64,000 bases of DNA, taken from assembly GCA_963277665.1 (NCBI GenBank), contig OY728137.1, forward strand, positions 1,172,198,670-1,172,262,669, written 5' to 3'. The notes under the pieces are model-generated. The model ran no database searches and had not been told where the DNA came from. It saw nothing but the letters and a program-made list of their open reading frames with translations. Positions 1-12,403 of this stretch are shown here, piece by piece. Made by a program: the position numbers and the translations under genes. The DNA is from Viscum album (lineage: Eukaryota > Streptophyta > Magnoliopsida > Santalales > Viscaceae). Positions within the stretch are counted from its first letter, which is position 1; the number at the start of each line of letters is the position of its first letter.

Positions 1-1447
1 TTCTCATTTTCTTTAGATTGTTCATTTATGAGGTAATCACTACATCATCACAGTGTCAAAAATAAAATAATTTACATAATTTCTAAAAATTATAATAAAA
101 TTATAATGATGTAGGAAATATTTTTATCTTTATAATGAATATTTATAGTTAAAAATATGACTTGTATAATTCCATATAAAAATTGTTTTAGTAAAACAAT
201 ACATGTTTGTGACATTTTAATTTTAACATTACATAAAAAGTTATTAATGTCATCTTCCAACCGATGTGGCTCCATGGGGACCCCAAGTTGACCCATGGAT
301 TGTCTTGGTCGGCCATGACTTATTAAATATGGGTAGGACATGTTTCAAGGTCATTTCATATTATTATAACATTATCTTTACCTTAAATTATACTAATTAC
401 CTCTAATTGCGATTAATAAAACATAAAAGTTACAATTCATCAAAAAATTATTTTAATCTCATTGAACCACATATTACTTCCTAATAAAAACCATGTATGT
501 CTTATTTTTGAAAATAAAATCACAGAAGTGGTAAAGTTTCATTTAAACCAAAAAATCAGTTTCTTTAACTACCACTTAATGGTTTCACTATTCATCAAAA
601 TTGAAATTTCAGAAAAATACCCAAAATTCACCCTAATATATATTTGATATTCCGAATTCAAAAATTATATCGATTTTACAAAATTCCTAATATATAAGTT
701 GAATTAATTAATTTAATAATTCATTTCTGCTCTCAAAACAAATAGCATGGTTTTAAGAAACAATATCTATTAAAAGATTGACACTAGTTTTAGTCCAATT
801 TCAAAGTTAAATTAATTCCAATGACCACCATGGGATTAAATGGGAAAAATATATTCTAAATAAACTTTAATCTCAATTAAAAAGATAATATATCCTTATA
901 AATAAATCATATTAAAAGGAGGTTTTGAATTAAAATGCAACATTTTTACTAAAAATAATATTTATCGGAAAAATAACAAAAATTTACCCAAAGAAAATTT
1001 TGATGTCCAGATTATAAAGAAGCATTTAATTTTGTCAAATAAAACATATGAAATTTTCAAAAGTATCTTTAAAAAGGGGTCCCCATCAAAAGGCGGTTAA
1101 TCGACCTTTTAAAGAATATTAGAATATTTATGCTTAAAATTGGATTCATTCGCATTTTAAGACTCTAACATTTATTGGATAAAAGTAAAAATATTTGACA
1201 AACATATATAATCATTTTGTAGTTAATTCTGTACATTCCCGCAATTACAACGGCTAGGCATTAACTACCATTTAAAATAATATTATTTTATTATTAGTGT
1301 GCAACGTAAGATTTCAACGAAACTCGTTGTTGCGTATTGGGTATGACATCGAGCATAGCATTCCCTTTAAAGTAGTATTACCATTTTTATTCACAAATAT
1401 TGATAAACATTAGAATTTATTATTATCTATTTACCTGGGATGTTACA
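1..1447 (-). mobile_element. Partial LTR, family B, cut by window edge
   Basis: Read on the minus strand from 1447 downward this starts TGTAACATCCCAGG, a typical chromovirus LTR start. It then tracks the start of the LTR at 59223 on the plus strand: both share the CTAGCCGTT block, the TTTTGAATT(C/T)GGAATATCAAA block, a GGGTATTTTTCTGAAA-type block and the TATGTGGTTCAAT(G/A)AGAT block in the same order. I judge roughly 75% identity by eye. The copy is truncated by the left edge about 100 bp before the position where the other copies carry their TATA box. It interrupts a reverse transcriptase at 1448, so it is a nested insertion. Confidence 0.7.
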
Positions 1448-2412
1448 ACACACCCCTGTTCTGATTCTGGAAAGATCAAGATAGGTGTCGATGTAAGCCA
1501 AACCTTCAATTCTGGAAAATACTTTTGATATTCCTCCATCCATTTGAATCGAGCATTCTTCTATGTCAGGGCTTTCATTAGTGAAGTTAGTCGTGAGAAA
1601 TCACATAAAAAATTTCAATAGTAAACATCTAGACAGAGAAAACATCATATATCACAAGCATTCTTTGGTGTTTTCCAAGAGATAATGGCTTCTATCTTTT
1701 CAGGATAAACATAAATGCCTCTCTCAGAAATGACGTGGCCAAGAAAATGTACTTCTTGTCTCCAAAAATCACACTTTGATTATTTGGCATACAAACAATG
1801 ATCTCTCAATATTTGTAACACTATTTTTTGGTGCACCTCATGATCACCACTTGTCTTTGAATATACCAATATTTCTTCCACAAACACCACAAAAAAGAAT
1901 CCAGATATTGTTGAAATATCTGATTCATAAATTCCATGAAGACCACTAGTGCATTTGTTAGACCGAAAGGCAAGACTACATATTCATAGTGGCCATATCA
2001 TCTTATGAATGTTTTCTTTGGAATATCCTCTTTCGGATTTCTCAATTGCTGATATCCTGATCGCAAGTCAATCTTGGAGAACCACTGATCTCCCTTTAAT
2101 TGGTCGAATAGTTCATCAATGTGTGGAAGTGGATATCTATTTTTTATCATAACTTGGTTAAGCTTAAGATAATCAATACACATCTGAAAAGTTCCATCTT
2201 CCTTCTTCACAAAAAATAACCGGTACTTCCCATGGAAACATACTTTGTATAATGAAACCTTTACTTTCTAGCTCTTCTAAAAGCACTTTCAATTCCTATA
2301 ACTCTTGGTTACTTCCTATAAGATGGAAGGGAAATAGGACTGGTCCCCGGAAGGAGATCAATCATATACTCCACTTCCATTAGAGGTGGTAACCATGAGA
2401 AGTTCTTCAGAA
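1448..2412 (-). pseudogene. E-A pol: reverse transcriptase fragment (Ty3/gypsy)
   Basis: Decayed reverse transcriptase on the minus strand. Near 2370 it reads the family's IDLLPGT-type entry motif. At 1998-2210 it is open and gives [28 protein letters not shown] and [11 protein letters not shown], all standard chromovirus RT landmarks. Below 1998, after a stop, it continues as [16 protein letters not shown] and then [12 protein letters not shown], where the family has FxDDILIYS, so both catalytic aspartates are replaced. It continues through the FLGHVIS and ELKxxLTSTPILIFP regions and stops abruptly in the RNase H entry (PESEQGCVV) at 1448, where a family B LTR begins. RNase H and integrase therefore lie beyond the left edge, if they survive. 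Confidence 0.85.
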
Positions 2413-2439
2413 AGACATCCTAAAATTGATCCAAAACAT

Positions 2440-3117
2440 CTAGAAAAATATTATCCTCGATCTATTCAATTGATGCCAATACAACGCTTCCAACTGGTTA
2501 GAGATCATTCCCTCCATTGGTGCCAACAAGCTCTTTGCACCCTTCCTTTCAATCCCATCTTCTCTAAGGAGATGCTTGATTTCTTCCTTAGTCTTGTAAC
2601 TAACTGTTCTCCTACAACAGTGAATTTGAACCTTGAATGTTTTCATCCAATCTATACCCATGATTACATCATAGACATCAATATCCAACATCGAGAAGCC
2701 CGATTTTAGCTCAGATCCATCAAAAGTTATAGCACATTCCTCAAAATCCTCCCCTGTAAGGCCATCATCCAAGTTAGACTGCACTGCTAAATCCCACCGT
2801 TGATGTGCAAGATCATTGAGCATGTACATCACCAGTTTGACCTTTATCTCTACTGATGTGCTGTTGAAGTTGAAGATACAATTCAACCTACATATCCACA
2901 ACTCCGCCTTCTCGGGATCAGAATCACCCCAGATATTAGGTTGATTCTGCTTCATGAACTGGATGTTATGATCCACATGTCGTTGCTCATTCCTCCAGTT
3001 ATAATTTCCACAACTTGAAATGAATGGACAATACTCTGAACCAGATCTTGGTTCCCACATGGTTCAGGTGCAACCACATTATCTACAGCTTTTTCGGGTT
3101 GGTTTCGACGATGCCTA
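2440..3117 (-). pseudogene. E-A gag joined to protease remnant by deletion
   Basis: An open 206-codon stretch (2440-3060) on the minus strand begins with capsid-type sequence: a PNIWGDSDPEKAELWI block, then INCIF- and KVKLVMYML-type blocks as in Ty3/gypsy gag. The upstream PGRHRRNQPEKAV block near 3100 matches the usual basic gag N-terminus but has lost its start codon. After AVQSNLDDG the reading passes directly into the end of the protease domain (DVYDVIMGIDWM, the family's DVILGMDWL). The gag C-terminus, the CCHC knuckle and the DTG/DSG active site are missing. The join keeps the frame open. Function is not expected; the open frame may be chance after a deletion. Confidence 0.75.
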
Positions 3118-3730
3118 CCAGGTGTGATTTTCTAGTAACAAACTCTATTAATCACTCTCTAGCAGCTGTTGGCTTAGCATTTCAAATTCTATCACATCAA
3201 TTATCACAACATTGTTTTTCAAAATAACCTTTTTCCCAAGTTCAACTATTTTTTAAAACACTTCACTTTCTTTTGAAAATTAAACCATTTTCAAAATAAG
3301 ATAATAGTTCTCATTTTCAAAATATTTCATTTAAAAACCAATTCCATACTTTTTAAAAAATTGAAACATTTTTTCACAACATGAATCATTCCTTGAAATG
3401 ATGTATTAACTCCTAGTGGAAATTCATTCCTCTACAATGCATTTCATGTTCATCTCATTGGCTAAACCCCTGAAATGAGATTTTAAAATCCTAAAAGTGT
3501 CTCCAAACACTTATTTACCCATCTCCCTGGTAACTTGAAGTTCAGCAAAAAAGGGTTAGCTATGTCCTTTTAGGCTATAAATTTCAATTTCTGGCAGTCC
3601 CACTGTTATCTAACATTTCATCCCAAAGGATAGTCAAGATGGAATTTCAACTCCAAGACCAAGAATGATTATTACTACTTGTTATGAAATGACCGAACAA
3701 GCCGATAACATTTATACCTCAAAGGATGGA
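3118..3730 (-). other. E-A untranslated leader between primer site and gag
   Basis: Non-coding stretch between the primer-binding site of E-A and its gag remnant. It has no open frame worth reporting and is moderately AT-rich with repeated CATTTTC-type words. Position and orientation fit a retrotransposon 5' leader. Confidence 0.5.
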
Positions 3731-3744
3731 CCAGAATGATACCA
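3731..3744 (-). promoter_or_regulatory. Primer-binding site of E-A (initiator Met tRNA type)
   Basis: On the minus strand the bases directly after the LTR end (CATTACA) read ATTGGTATCATTCTGG. The first eight bases, TGGTATCA, match the start of the plant initiator Met-tRNA primer site TGGTATCAGAGC. This fixes the element's orientation and the LTR end. Confidence 0.75.
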
Positions 3745-3746
3745 AT

Positions 3747-6035
3747 TGTAATGACCTACCAATTTTCATTTCCCTGAGAGAACAATGAGTCATTACTAGG
3801 ACTTAAGCGACATCCCCAAGACACCCAAGGATGGAAGTAAATGCCGAAGGTTTTCAAATAAACGTGGGGGAAAATTTACCCTTTAAGAAATAAACCAATA
3901 AACCTACCAACCACAAAAAAACATTCACTATATGATGCATAAACAAACAAAAGGCAACTCAGAAACTCCACGTATCTCACAACCACATAAAAGTAAGAAA
4001 AAACAAATGAATAACCATGAATCAAATTATACAGTAGATAAACCACACAGCACTCTCCAAATACCTCAAGACTCCATTATCTACAAGCTCCATGCTCCAA
4101 AATCTCTGAAAAACCCATACATCACGAGGTAGTGCTAAACACGTGTAAAACATTACCTTTCCCCTTATCCCAGAAACATAGCATCTGAAAAACCAACAAA
4201 GTGCCAAAGCAGGGGTCGGTATAAAGCTCAGTAGGTTTTCCCCCAATTACTTCCCTACACACACCACAAAGATAGAAGAGTTAACAACAATTATATAAAA
4301 CAGTTTATATAAAACAACTTCTCAAAAACAATTTATAACTAAATATAAACTAGTTTCCAAAACCATTTTTTACCAAAAGCATAAAATTTCAATTGAAACC
4401 AATTTTCACAGCAAGTTATTTTTCCAGAAAAATAACTAAACAGTCGTTACAACCATTTCACAATATCCCTTTATCACCATACCCAACCATTCCTCAAACC
4501 AATGAAACCAACCATGAATTCTACGTTATTATGGTTCCATACTCATGAGAGGTTTTTATCAATCTAACAAGTTGTCACAAGGTAATTGTTTCCCAAGTAC
4601 TATAAAGCTTTTGGCACCGAGCAAAAGGTCATATTTCAACCAAGCCTTGTGTATAAAATTCCCATGCATCATTAATACTTTGGCACCAAGCATAAGGTAA
4701 TATTTCAACCAAGACCCGTATATGCAACATGAACACATGCCACATATTCCCAACAATCATGCCAAAACAACCATTTCAATAAAAACACCTTTTTATGGAA
4801 AACCATTTCTGTCACAACCATTTCAGTGCCAAACCATTCCATTTCCAAAACATTTCAATAAAACTCCTTTTTTTGAAATTTTTTTTATTGAAAATATATT
4901 TTCTATCAAAAGTTTAGAAATTCCAGAAAATCCATAACTAAAAATCATCATTTTAAATTCATGAAACTAAACCCCCCCTTTTCACAACTATTCACAAAGA
5001 TCACACAATTTCACAAAAACCATAAATCATCACAAATGAATATTTTTCCTTGAATTTTATAATCAATAAACCAATTTGAATCTAAGAATAAAAATTCTAT
5101 CAATATGAGTTGAGAGAGAAGCCACCAACCTCAATGGTTTTGCCAAAACATTAAATATAGATGAAGAACGCACAAGGAAGCAGGTCGATTATCTAAGAAT
5201 GACCATAGGTTTCTTATCCTAGAAATATCACGACTCAACATTGAATTAATTAGAATCAAAAAAGGTATATATACACACAATAGGTTCATATCTAAGAAAT
5301 AATAGAGTTATGAGATGTAGATCTAATCAGATCTAAGAAAACATGACAAATCCGGAAAGAATAGTGACATACCTCAAGAATCAGACTCGAAATCATCAAG
5401 GGATGGCTCTGAGATGGCTCCAACTCGTGTGGGGAGGTTTCTCCAGACTTCTAGGTAGAGTAATGTTGAAATAGGGGCGTTTTGAATTCAAACTGAGATA
5501 TATAGAGAAAAAGTTATTAATCTTCTAGAAAATGGGATCTAGATTTTACCTCTGCACAAGCTTTGACCACGTGGTTTGGGACAACCATGTATGGATCGTG
5601 TGACATTCCTTTTGGTCAAAACACTCCTTCTAAAACCCCCTAACTCTCCCATCCTTCAACTTTAACCTTTTTATGGAATCCCATTTTTTGTGGAAACATC
5701 CCACTTTATGGAAACAACCCACTTTATTGAAACACCCTACTTTTTGGAAACAACCCACTTTTTGAAAACATCCCACTTTATAGAAACAACCCACTTTATG
5801 GAAACAACCAACATTATGGAAACACCCATCTTTATGGAAACTCTATATATTATGGAAACTCTATATTTTATGGAAACTCTCTATTTTATGGAAACTCTCT
5901 ATTTTATGGAAACTCTCTATTTTATGGAAACTCACTATTTTATAAAACTCTCTATTTTATGAAACCCAATCAAAGACACACCAATTGAAAAAACATGAGG
6001 AAAGGGTTTATGTACCTGAAACCGGGGGTACTACA
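3747..6035 (-). mobile_element. 5' LTR of E-A
   Basis: Minus-strand LTR of about 2.29 kb, from TGTAGTACCCCCGG at 6035 to GGTCATTACA at 3747, so it has TG...CA ends and is followed by the primer site. The promoter-distal part carries an 18-bp minisatellite (5672-5966). The 3' partner LTR is not in the window. Boundary at 6035 could be 2 bp further (6037), because the end reads TACACA. Confidence 0.75.
5672..5966 (+). repeat. 18-bp minisatellite inside the E-A LTR
   Basis: About 16 tandem copies of an 18-bp unit. The first half uses GGAAACAACCCACTTTAT and the second half uses GGAAACTCTCTATTTTAT, with the last copies almost identical to each other. Because 18 is a multiple of three, the array stays open in one frame and yields a repetitive Met-Glu-Thr peptide pattern. 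I regard that as a by-product, not a gene. Confidence 0.9.
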
Positions 6036-7204
6036 CAAGTGGCAGATTTTTAAATCATTTATATTAAAAAGAATATGATAAACAAACTATGGAAAATATA
6101 TTGAAAAAAATAAGGAAATATTTGGTGAATATGTATCACATCTCAAAGATGGAAAACTAAGATATAAAAAACATTTGGAATTTTTTTATTAATAAAATAA
6201 AAGTATATTAAAGAGTGATTTAGGAAAAGACATGAAAATTATCTTGGGAAAACGTTAGTAGAAATAATAAAATGAAATTGTGTAGTAATGAAACTATATT
6301 AAATAAAACATAGTATGGATTATCAATCACATCTCTTTGATTTAAAAAGTCGGAAAATAAATCCATAACATTAATAATGTTTAGTAGAATATACTCTAAC
6401 CTATGATATAAAAAATTAAATCACATAAACACCTATTTTTAAACCATATTCATACATATAACCATTAATAATCTTTATATGTATTTATTAATTAAATATA
6501 TATAATACTTAGTTATATACAATTTTCATCATTTGATTTTATTATCTTCAATTATTTATTATGTACGAGTTTCATAATATTAGTTTCAATTCTTGTTTAA
6601 AAATCATAATTCATTATTGAAGGATAACAATAAGTACTATAATATAATATTTCTAGTGACCTATTGTTTTTGAATTTCACATAATAGTTATTTTATTAAT
6701 GATTCACATTTATGCATTCTGTGATGAGTTTGATTCATCAATTTTAACTAACGATGGGGTTGTTTCTTAATAATTAATTATATATTAAAACTGAAATTAT
6801 AGAAATAAAAAGTAGTAATTCATTACTTATTATTTTTCAATAGCATCATTAATTATATTTCAATTCTTAATCATTATTGAAATTTATAGCATTATCCTTG
6901 GATGATGTGCTTTAGGTGCCCAAAAAAATGTTATAATCATTGGGTGAGTTTGGTCATGAAAGTATTTCTTATTGAATAAAATAATTTTTAAATAAGTATA
7001 ATGAAATTATTTAGTTTTTTAATACGTTGTAAGATTTTGTAAAAGATTCAGATATATGATAAAATACAAGAGACGAAAAAAATACATCACTTTCTGGGAG
7101 GTAGTAGTATGCATATACACATGAGTACAACATCTATTTTCCATAGATTTTAAGGATAATTGGGATCTTGTTCTAATATAATAAAAATAATAGTGTTAAA
7201 ATAT
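6036..7204. other. AT-rich stretch without recognisable features
   Basis: Flank of the E-A LTR. Very AT-rich, with many short A and T runs. I see no open frame of note, no LTR landmarks and no tandem array. Confidence 0.5.
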
Positions 7205-7290
7205 CCGCACATGAGCCTCAGCCCAGTTGGTGAGGACTCCTTTAATGCATCTAGGCATCCCAGGATCAAATCCAAGTATGTGCATATTTC
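7205..7290 (+). repeat. tRNA-like SINE head (A and B boxes)
   Basis: The sequence contains GCCTCAGCCCAGTTGG at 7215-7230, close to a Pol III A box, and GGATCAAATCC at 7263-7273, close to the B box GGTTCGANTCC. The spacing of about 45 bp is as in a tRNA gene. No cloverleaf with paired acceptor arms is evident, so it is more likely the 5' head of a tRNA-derived SINE than a tRNA gene. The SINE body and tail were not defined. Confidence 0.5.
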
Positions 7291-7570
7291 TGGGTACTGT
7301 AGTAGTACTGTTTATATACTATAGCTGGTACAATAGTTATAACTATAGAGGGTACAATAGTGGTAATTGTAGCAAGAACAGTAGCAGAAACTGTAGCGAG
7401 TACTGTTTGGCCCTATAGCAGTCGAGAATATTCCCCCGTTTGGGGCTTCGGGCCACCGATTCGGTCTCTGAGTCCTTTGAGGCCTTCAGGACACCCAGGC
7501 CTTTGGTTCAGTAAGGCCTTCAGGCCACCTTTAGTGAAGGTGAAATATAGAAAACCTACATGGAACAAGA
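7291..7570 (+). repeat. Possible SINE body with CTGTAG/TACAATAG words
   Basis: Downstream of the tRNA-like head is a cluster of related words (ACTGTAG, TACAATAG, ACAGTAGC, ACTGTAGCG), then a GC-richer part in which GGCCTTCAGG occurs twice. It could be the body of the same SINE or part of an old LTR. Only the repeated words are directly seen. Confidence 0.3.
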
Positions 7571-8984
7571 TCCATAAGGATGATGAGTAATGAGATTTTA
7601 CCATAGCAAAAGCTAAATGGATGGTAAGAATGAGAGGGTATGACACATGCCATCAGGACAAGATTTTTCATGCACGGGAAATCCTATCTGAATAGTCATG
7701 CGAAGGTGGAGAGATTATTTCATGATGAAGATGTTGGGGAGGATTAGTTTCAAGTAGTTATTCTGGGTTGTATGTAATGTTTGTAGCTTATGGGCAATGA
7801 ATTTCTCTAAGGCCTACGAGCCATGTAATACTTACACCTACGAGCCTAGTAAGGGTTCCAGCTCACCCCTTTAAAGGTGGATTATCAAAATCAATAAAAA
7901 ATGACGTCCTTTGGGAAATTTTAGGTTTAAATATCATATTTACTCATTTGAATAGATATTCATGTTAGGATGTGATGAAAAATCATGCACATCATTCATA
8001 GAGGTGGTATTATGCATGTACGAATGATAAAATTGTCATTTACCGAAAGGTTTTTATAAGAAGATAGAAATATGATATACCATTAATATATAAAAAATAT
8101 TCATTTAAATAATATATATTATCAGAACTTATATAATAAAAAAAAATTACTGAGTAAAAGAGGAAAACAATCGAGATAGATCGGTTGAGAAAATTATATC
8201 TCTCATTGGTTAGTCCCCCTTTGGAAACACCGGAAGGATCCTTAACATTATATATTTGAAAGAGAAAGGCCTCATGTATTTGGTGAGGGATTTGAGGATA
8301 AAATATGTCAAAAAATATAATCAATCTATGGCTTTAGAATGGGTGGAAAACTGTTCTACAAATGAACTTCTTTTTCAAGTGATGAAAATGGATTTTATTT
8401 TAAATAAAAATTAAAATAACATGGATGTCATTAAGTTATTACAAGGTTAATGGCATAAAAGATGAGAAATATTAATCTTTTGGGTGATTTGAAGTTGATG
8501 AAACCTATGACAATAATTTTTAAAAATTATTTAAACATGTTTCATGACTTTTTCACTAGATTTTTACATTTTTCCTTTTTGATTTTTACAATAGATACTA
8601 TGTTTCATTGAAGTAATTTATATTTTATTAAATAATATAATTTTACCCCTCTTACCAAATTTTAATATTATGATCATAATTTTCAATTTCAAATATTTTA
8701 TTTCTATATATAAATAAAAAAATTACCATTTATAATTTTTAATTAAAATATAGAAAGAATAATTTTGTAGAAAAATATATTTTCACCACTATGTTTTCTC
8801 AATAATATATTAGATTAATTATCATTTAAATGAGCCATAATATATTTTTATATTATTATAAAAAATCATATCATTGTAATTATTGAAAATATTACACTCA
8901 TTACCACAAATGCTAAAGGTAGCCCGCATTGGATGACAATAAAGATAGATGGATAATGAACCATGAGTCCCACCACCTATAGGC
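7571..8984. other. AT-rich spacer, no gene seen
   Basis: No recognisable coding or RNA feature. The phrase CAGCTCACCCCTTTA near 7860 resembles words found near the ends of chromovirus LTRs (compare GAGCTCACCCC at 63440), so an old LTR fragment is possible but not shown. Confidence 0.4.
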
Positions 8985-11976
8985 CTCGAGTAGGTGAGTA
9001 ACACTAAGGGTATTAAATATCCCATATGTTAGTAATTACACTCAATATAACATAGGATTAAGAGAATGGATAAATATATCACAAAAAAACTCCATGACAT
9101 AATAAAAAATTAATGGGATCCAAAAACTTCTATTAATGCATCTATAATGTAATAAAATTGCAAGAGTCTCTAAATAAATAACAAAATAAATATCTTTATG
9201 CCAGTGACCCAACCACCGCTATGAAACCAAGCTATTAATTTCCATCTCTGTCCCCAAAGTATTCATGGAGTCTAATAAAATAGTTTTTATATACATGGGT
9301 TGAGAATAACTTGTACACATAGTAGGATCACACCAAAAATTAAGCATGAATATCTTCAAATATCATAATAATACACCCATAAGAGAAAAAAAGAACCAAT
9401 AACACACAGAAATGTCAAATACCAATTTCCAACTCCAAATAGAGTGGCCAGCATATATAGATACCATGTGTTTTCAATTAATCTATAGAATATTGATATA
9501 GAGGGTACCCAACACCAATATCCTAATATATTTCAGCACTCACAACCAAAAAATATATGTCATATTTCCCCTATCTATTCTATATAATACTTCATGAAGA
9601 AACTGGGAAACAACCCAATTCCAAGTACCCCTCGTGGAACTATACATCACATCATGCATGAATAAACATTGGCCAACAACACGTATATCAGCTAAAGTGA
9701 CATGGTCCATTGCACCACATCTCAACCAGATCCATATATCCAGAATTATAGTGTATTTTACACATGAAGGAAATAATCTTTATGACCTCCTCTTACCATG
9801 AAGGACCTCCACCCTATACCACCTCATCTTGTTTTGAAACATAAATATTGGAACACTTTTTTATTCAAATGATCACTTATCATGAATATTAAACATTCCT
9901 GGATGAGAGAGTATAGAATAGTGGGTATCCATATATCCATACACACCATCTAAAAGTAGGAAAAAACACACACCCCTCTGAGAATTCATGTGTCAGCACG
10001 TTTTTCTTAGCTCAAGTAGACTATGTATAGAATTGAAAATGGGAATAAAATATATAATAGTCCAAAATACATTCCTGGCCTACAAGTTAATGAAAAGAGT
10101 ACCATCCCAACTCAAAATTCCAGCATAATTAACCACAAATCATTGAATTTTTATTCTACCCATTATGTATAACACAGGTTGAGAATGCAAGAATACATAA
10201 AATTTAAGACGTATTCCATCATTTCATTTCAATAAAAACCACTACAAGATTTTCTAAATTGAAATCTATTATTATATATAAGCCCAATAATTTTCAAATT
10301 TAACAAACCAAATTAACATAAATTCCATGTTTATTTCAATAGTTCATTTGACTTTCCAAGCTATTCCATTTTAGTTTTGTTATTAACATTTATTTCATCA
10401 CTACCATTAAACTATCAATACATCATATGAACATAAAATTTTTATCTATCTCACAGAAATAAGGCCTCACATCACTACCACATTTCATCAAAAATTCCTT
10501 ATGTCATGACCACATTTCATCACAACCACCACATTATAGCTACTACACACTAAATCATGTCAAATCTCATTCTAGCCAATCATGGAATATCTTCCCAAAA
10601 ATTGTTATATCCCATCCTATTATCATCATCACCACATAAAATTACACACTACACAATGGAATATATTTCTCACAAGAATACAAAGAAACACATCCTATAT
10701 TTCAATTATTTCATAATTCAGGTTCATGAGAATTCAATATTTTATGTTCAAGGTAATTATGAAGGAAAAAAATATTATCAATAGGAAACCGTTTCTTTGT
10801 CATATATAAGGGTTGAGAAAATTTATTTAAGGTTATACAAATAAATCATACATTGGTGGTCCATTATGATATCAAATACAACATAACCAAATATCTCAAT
10901 AGCAATGTTTTAAAAAAAGGCCATCAATAATGTATAAAATCATTGAAAATAACATCATTTTTGTAATATGTGTTATTTTTTCCATGCCCCATCAATTCAA
11001 TTAGACCAATATTTATTATCATTTTTAATTAGGTCTATACCATATACCTAAGTGAGATTAAAATCATGATCCCGCAATATAAATATCCAAATGAGATACG
11101 AAAATGGAACCCCTTCCTCAATTAAGTTTTCAGAAACACCATGTATGATGGTGTGAAGTAGAAACAATGAAAATATTCCAATAACACAATGAAACCCCAA
11201 TAAACATCAACCAAAACAAGTTGTTATCATAACGTATCCAAAACACACCCCAACCAAAAACAACGTCACCATAATGATTTATTGAAGGAAGAACAATAAG
11301 GATTCCTGGGATGAAAGGGGGCTAATCAGCTTTGATTTCAAAATTGAATCCTAGAGAATCTTAGGATCAACACTAGGGGATAAAGGCGGAAGGAAATAAA
11401 AGAAATTGGGTCCACCCAATTCTAAAGAGATAAAAGAGAAAAAGAATATAATTGTTAGAGCTTATAAATATATAGATAATAAGGAACAGAAAATATTCAT
11501 TCCATGAAAAGCATACTCAAGTTACAAATATATGTGAAATCTTCCAATTCAGGACATGGAAAAAAATCGGCTTCAAATTTATCTAATATAAAACCTGAAT
11601 AAATTCTATAAAATTTAATGGTGACTATTCAAATTGTGAACAATTCCTTTGCATTTTGTTTTTTTAGAACATAACTCTTAGTTAGAATAACATGCTAGGA
11701 ATCACCAGTATCCATGCCATGAATCTAATAATGGTTTCATGAACACATGTTCACATAATTAATCAACTACAAAAGTCAAATTTCAATATCAAAACTTAAT
11801 CAAATCTCCATGATCCTCCTCCAAATATCTCTAATTTTTTAAATGGAAATGTAATAGGCCAAGGGGGTACAAACTTTTAAAATTTATACATGCATGATAA
11901 TTATAACCATGACTTATATGAATGGGAAGGGTCTATATAATAGTCCCATGAGATACACCCTATGGATCATGTCACA
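8985..11976 (-). mobile_element. 3' LTR of E0 (approximate left end)
   Basis: This stretch and 30875-33720 are diverged direct repeats at a nearly constant offset of about 21.9 kb. Shared blocks include AACCANATCCATATATC near 9730/31615, AAAATCATGATCCC near 11060/32960 and AATTCCTTTGCAT/AGTTCCTCCATGT near 11640/33550. They flank minus-strand chromovirus pol, so they are read as its LTRs. On the minus strand the LTR starts TGTGACATGATCC at 11976, directly after a purine-rich GTTTGGGG. The other end is where similarity fades, near 8985. Confidence 0.65.
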
Positions 11977-12403
11977 CCCCAAACACAACCACTAACCTAA
12001 CACACCATGCCAAGAAGAAACTATCAACCAAAAACCCCATATAGAAACATTTTAACATCATTTTACACTAATCAAAATCCACATAAATTTCATAAAACCA
12101 TTAAAATGAACACATATATCTAGATATAAAATTCTACAACCACCAAACAATACATCCCCAGTCCTAAAAATAAAGTAATTCCACCAAATGTATAAAAAAT
12201 ATTATCAATATTGAGAGGCATTTAATCACTCACATAGTTTTAAAAAGATTCATAATATAAATTGACATGATTAGAAATTTGTATTCCACTCAACATATGC
12301 TGGATGATTTTACAAACATCACATTAATAATAAAAATTAAACATCTCATAAAATTGTTTGAATCAAAAAACACATCATCATGTAAATTAGAACAATGATG
12401 AAT
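11977..12403 (-). other. E0 3' untranslated region and polypurine tract
   Basis: Lies between the stop codon of the E0 chromodomain and the 3' LTR. On the minus strand it ends in a short purine-rich run (GTTTGGGG, 11977-11984) right before the LTR start, the expected place for the plus-strand primer. Confidence 0.5.

Noticed and set aside
5690..5962. 90-codon open frame with a repeated Met-Glu-Thr pattern
   Set aside because: It is produced by the 18-bp tandem array, whose period is a multiple of three; there is no independent gene signal.
7205..7275. A functional tRNA gene
   Set aside because: A and B box matches are present but no acceptor stem pairing or normal cloverleaf could be drawn.
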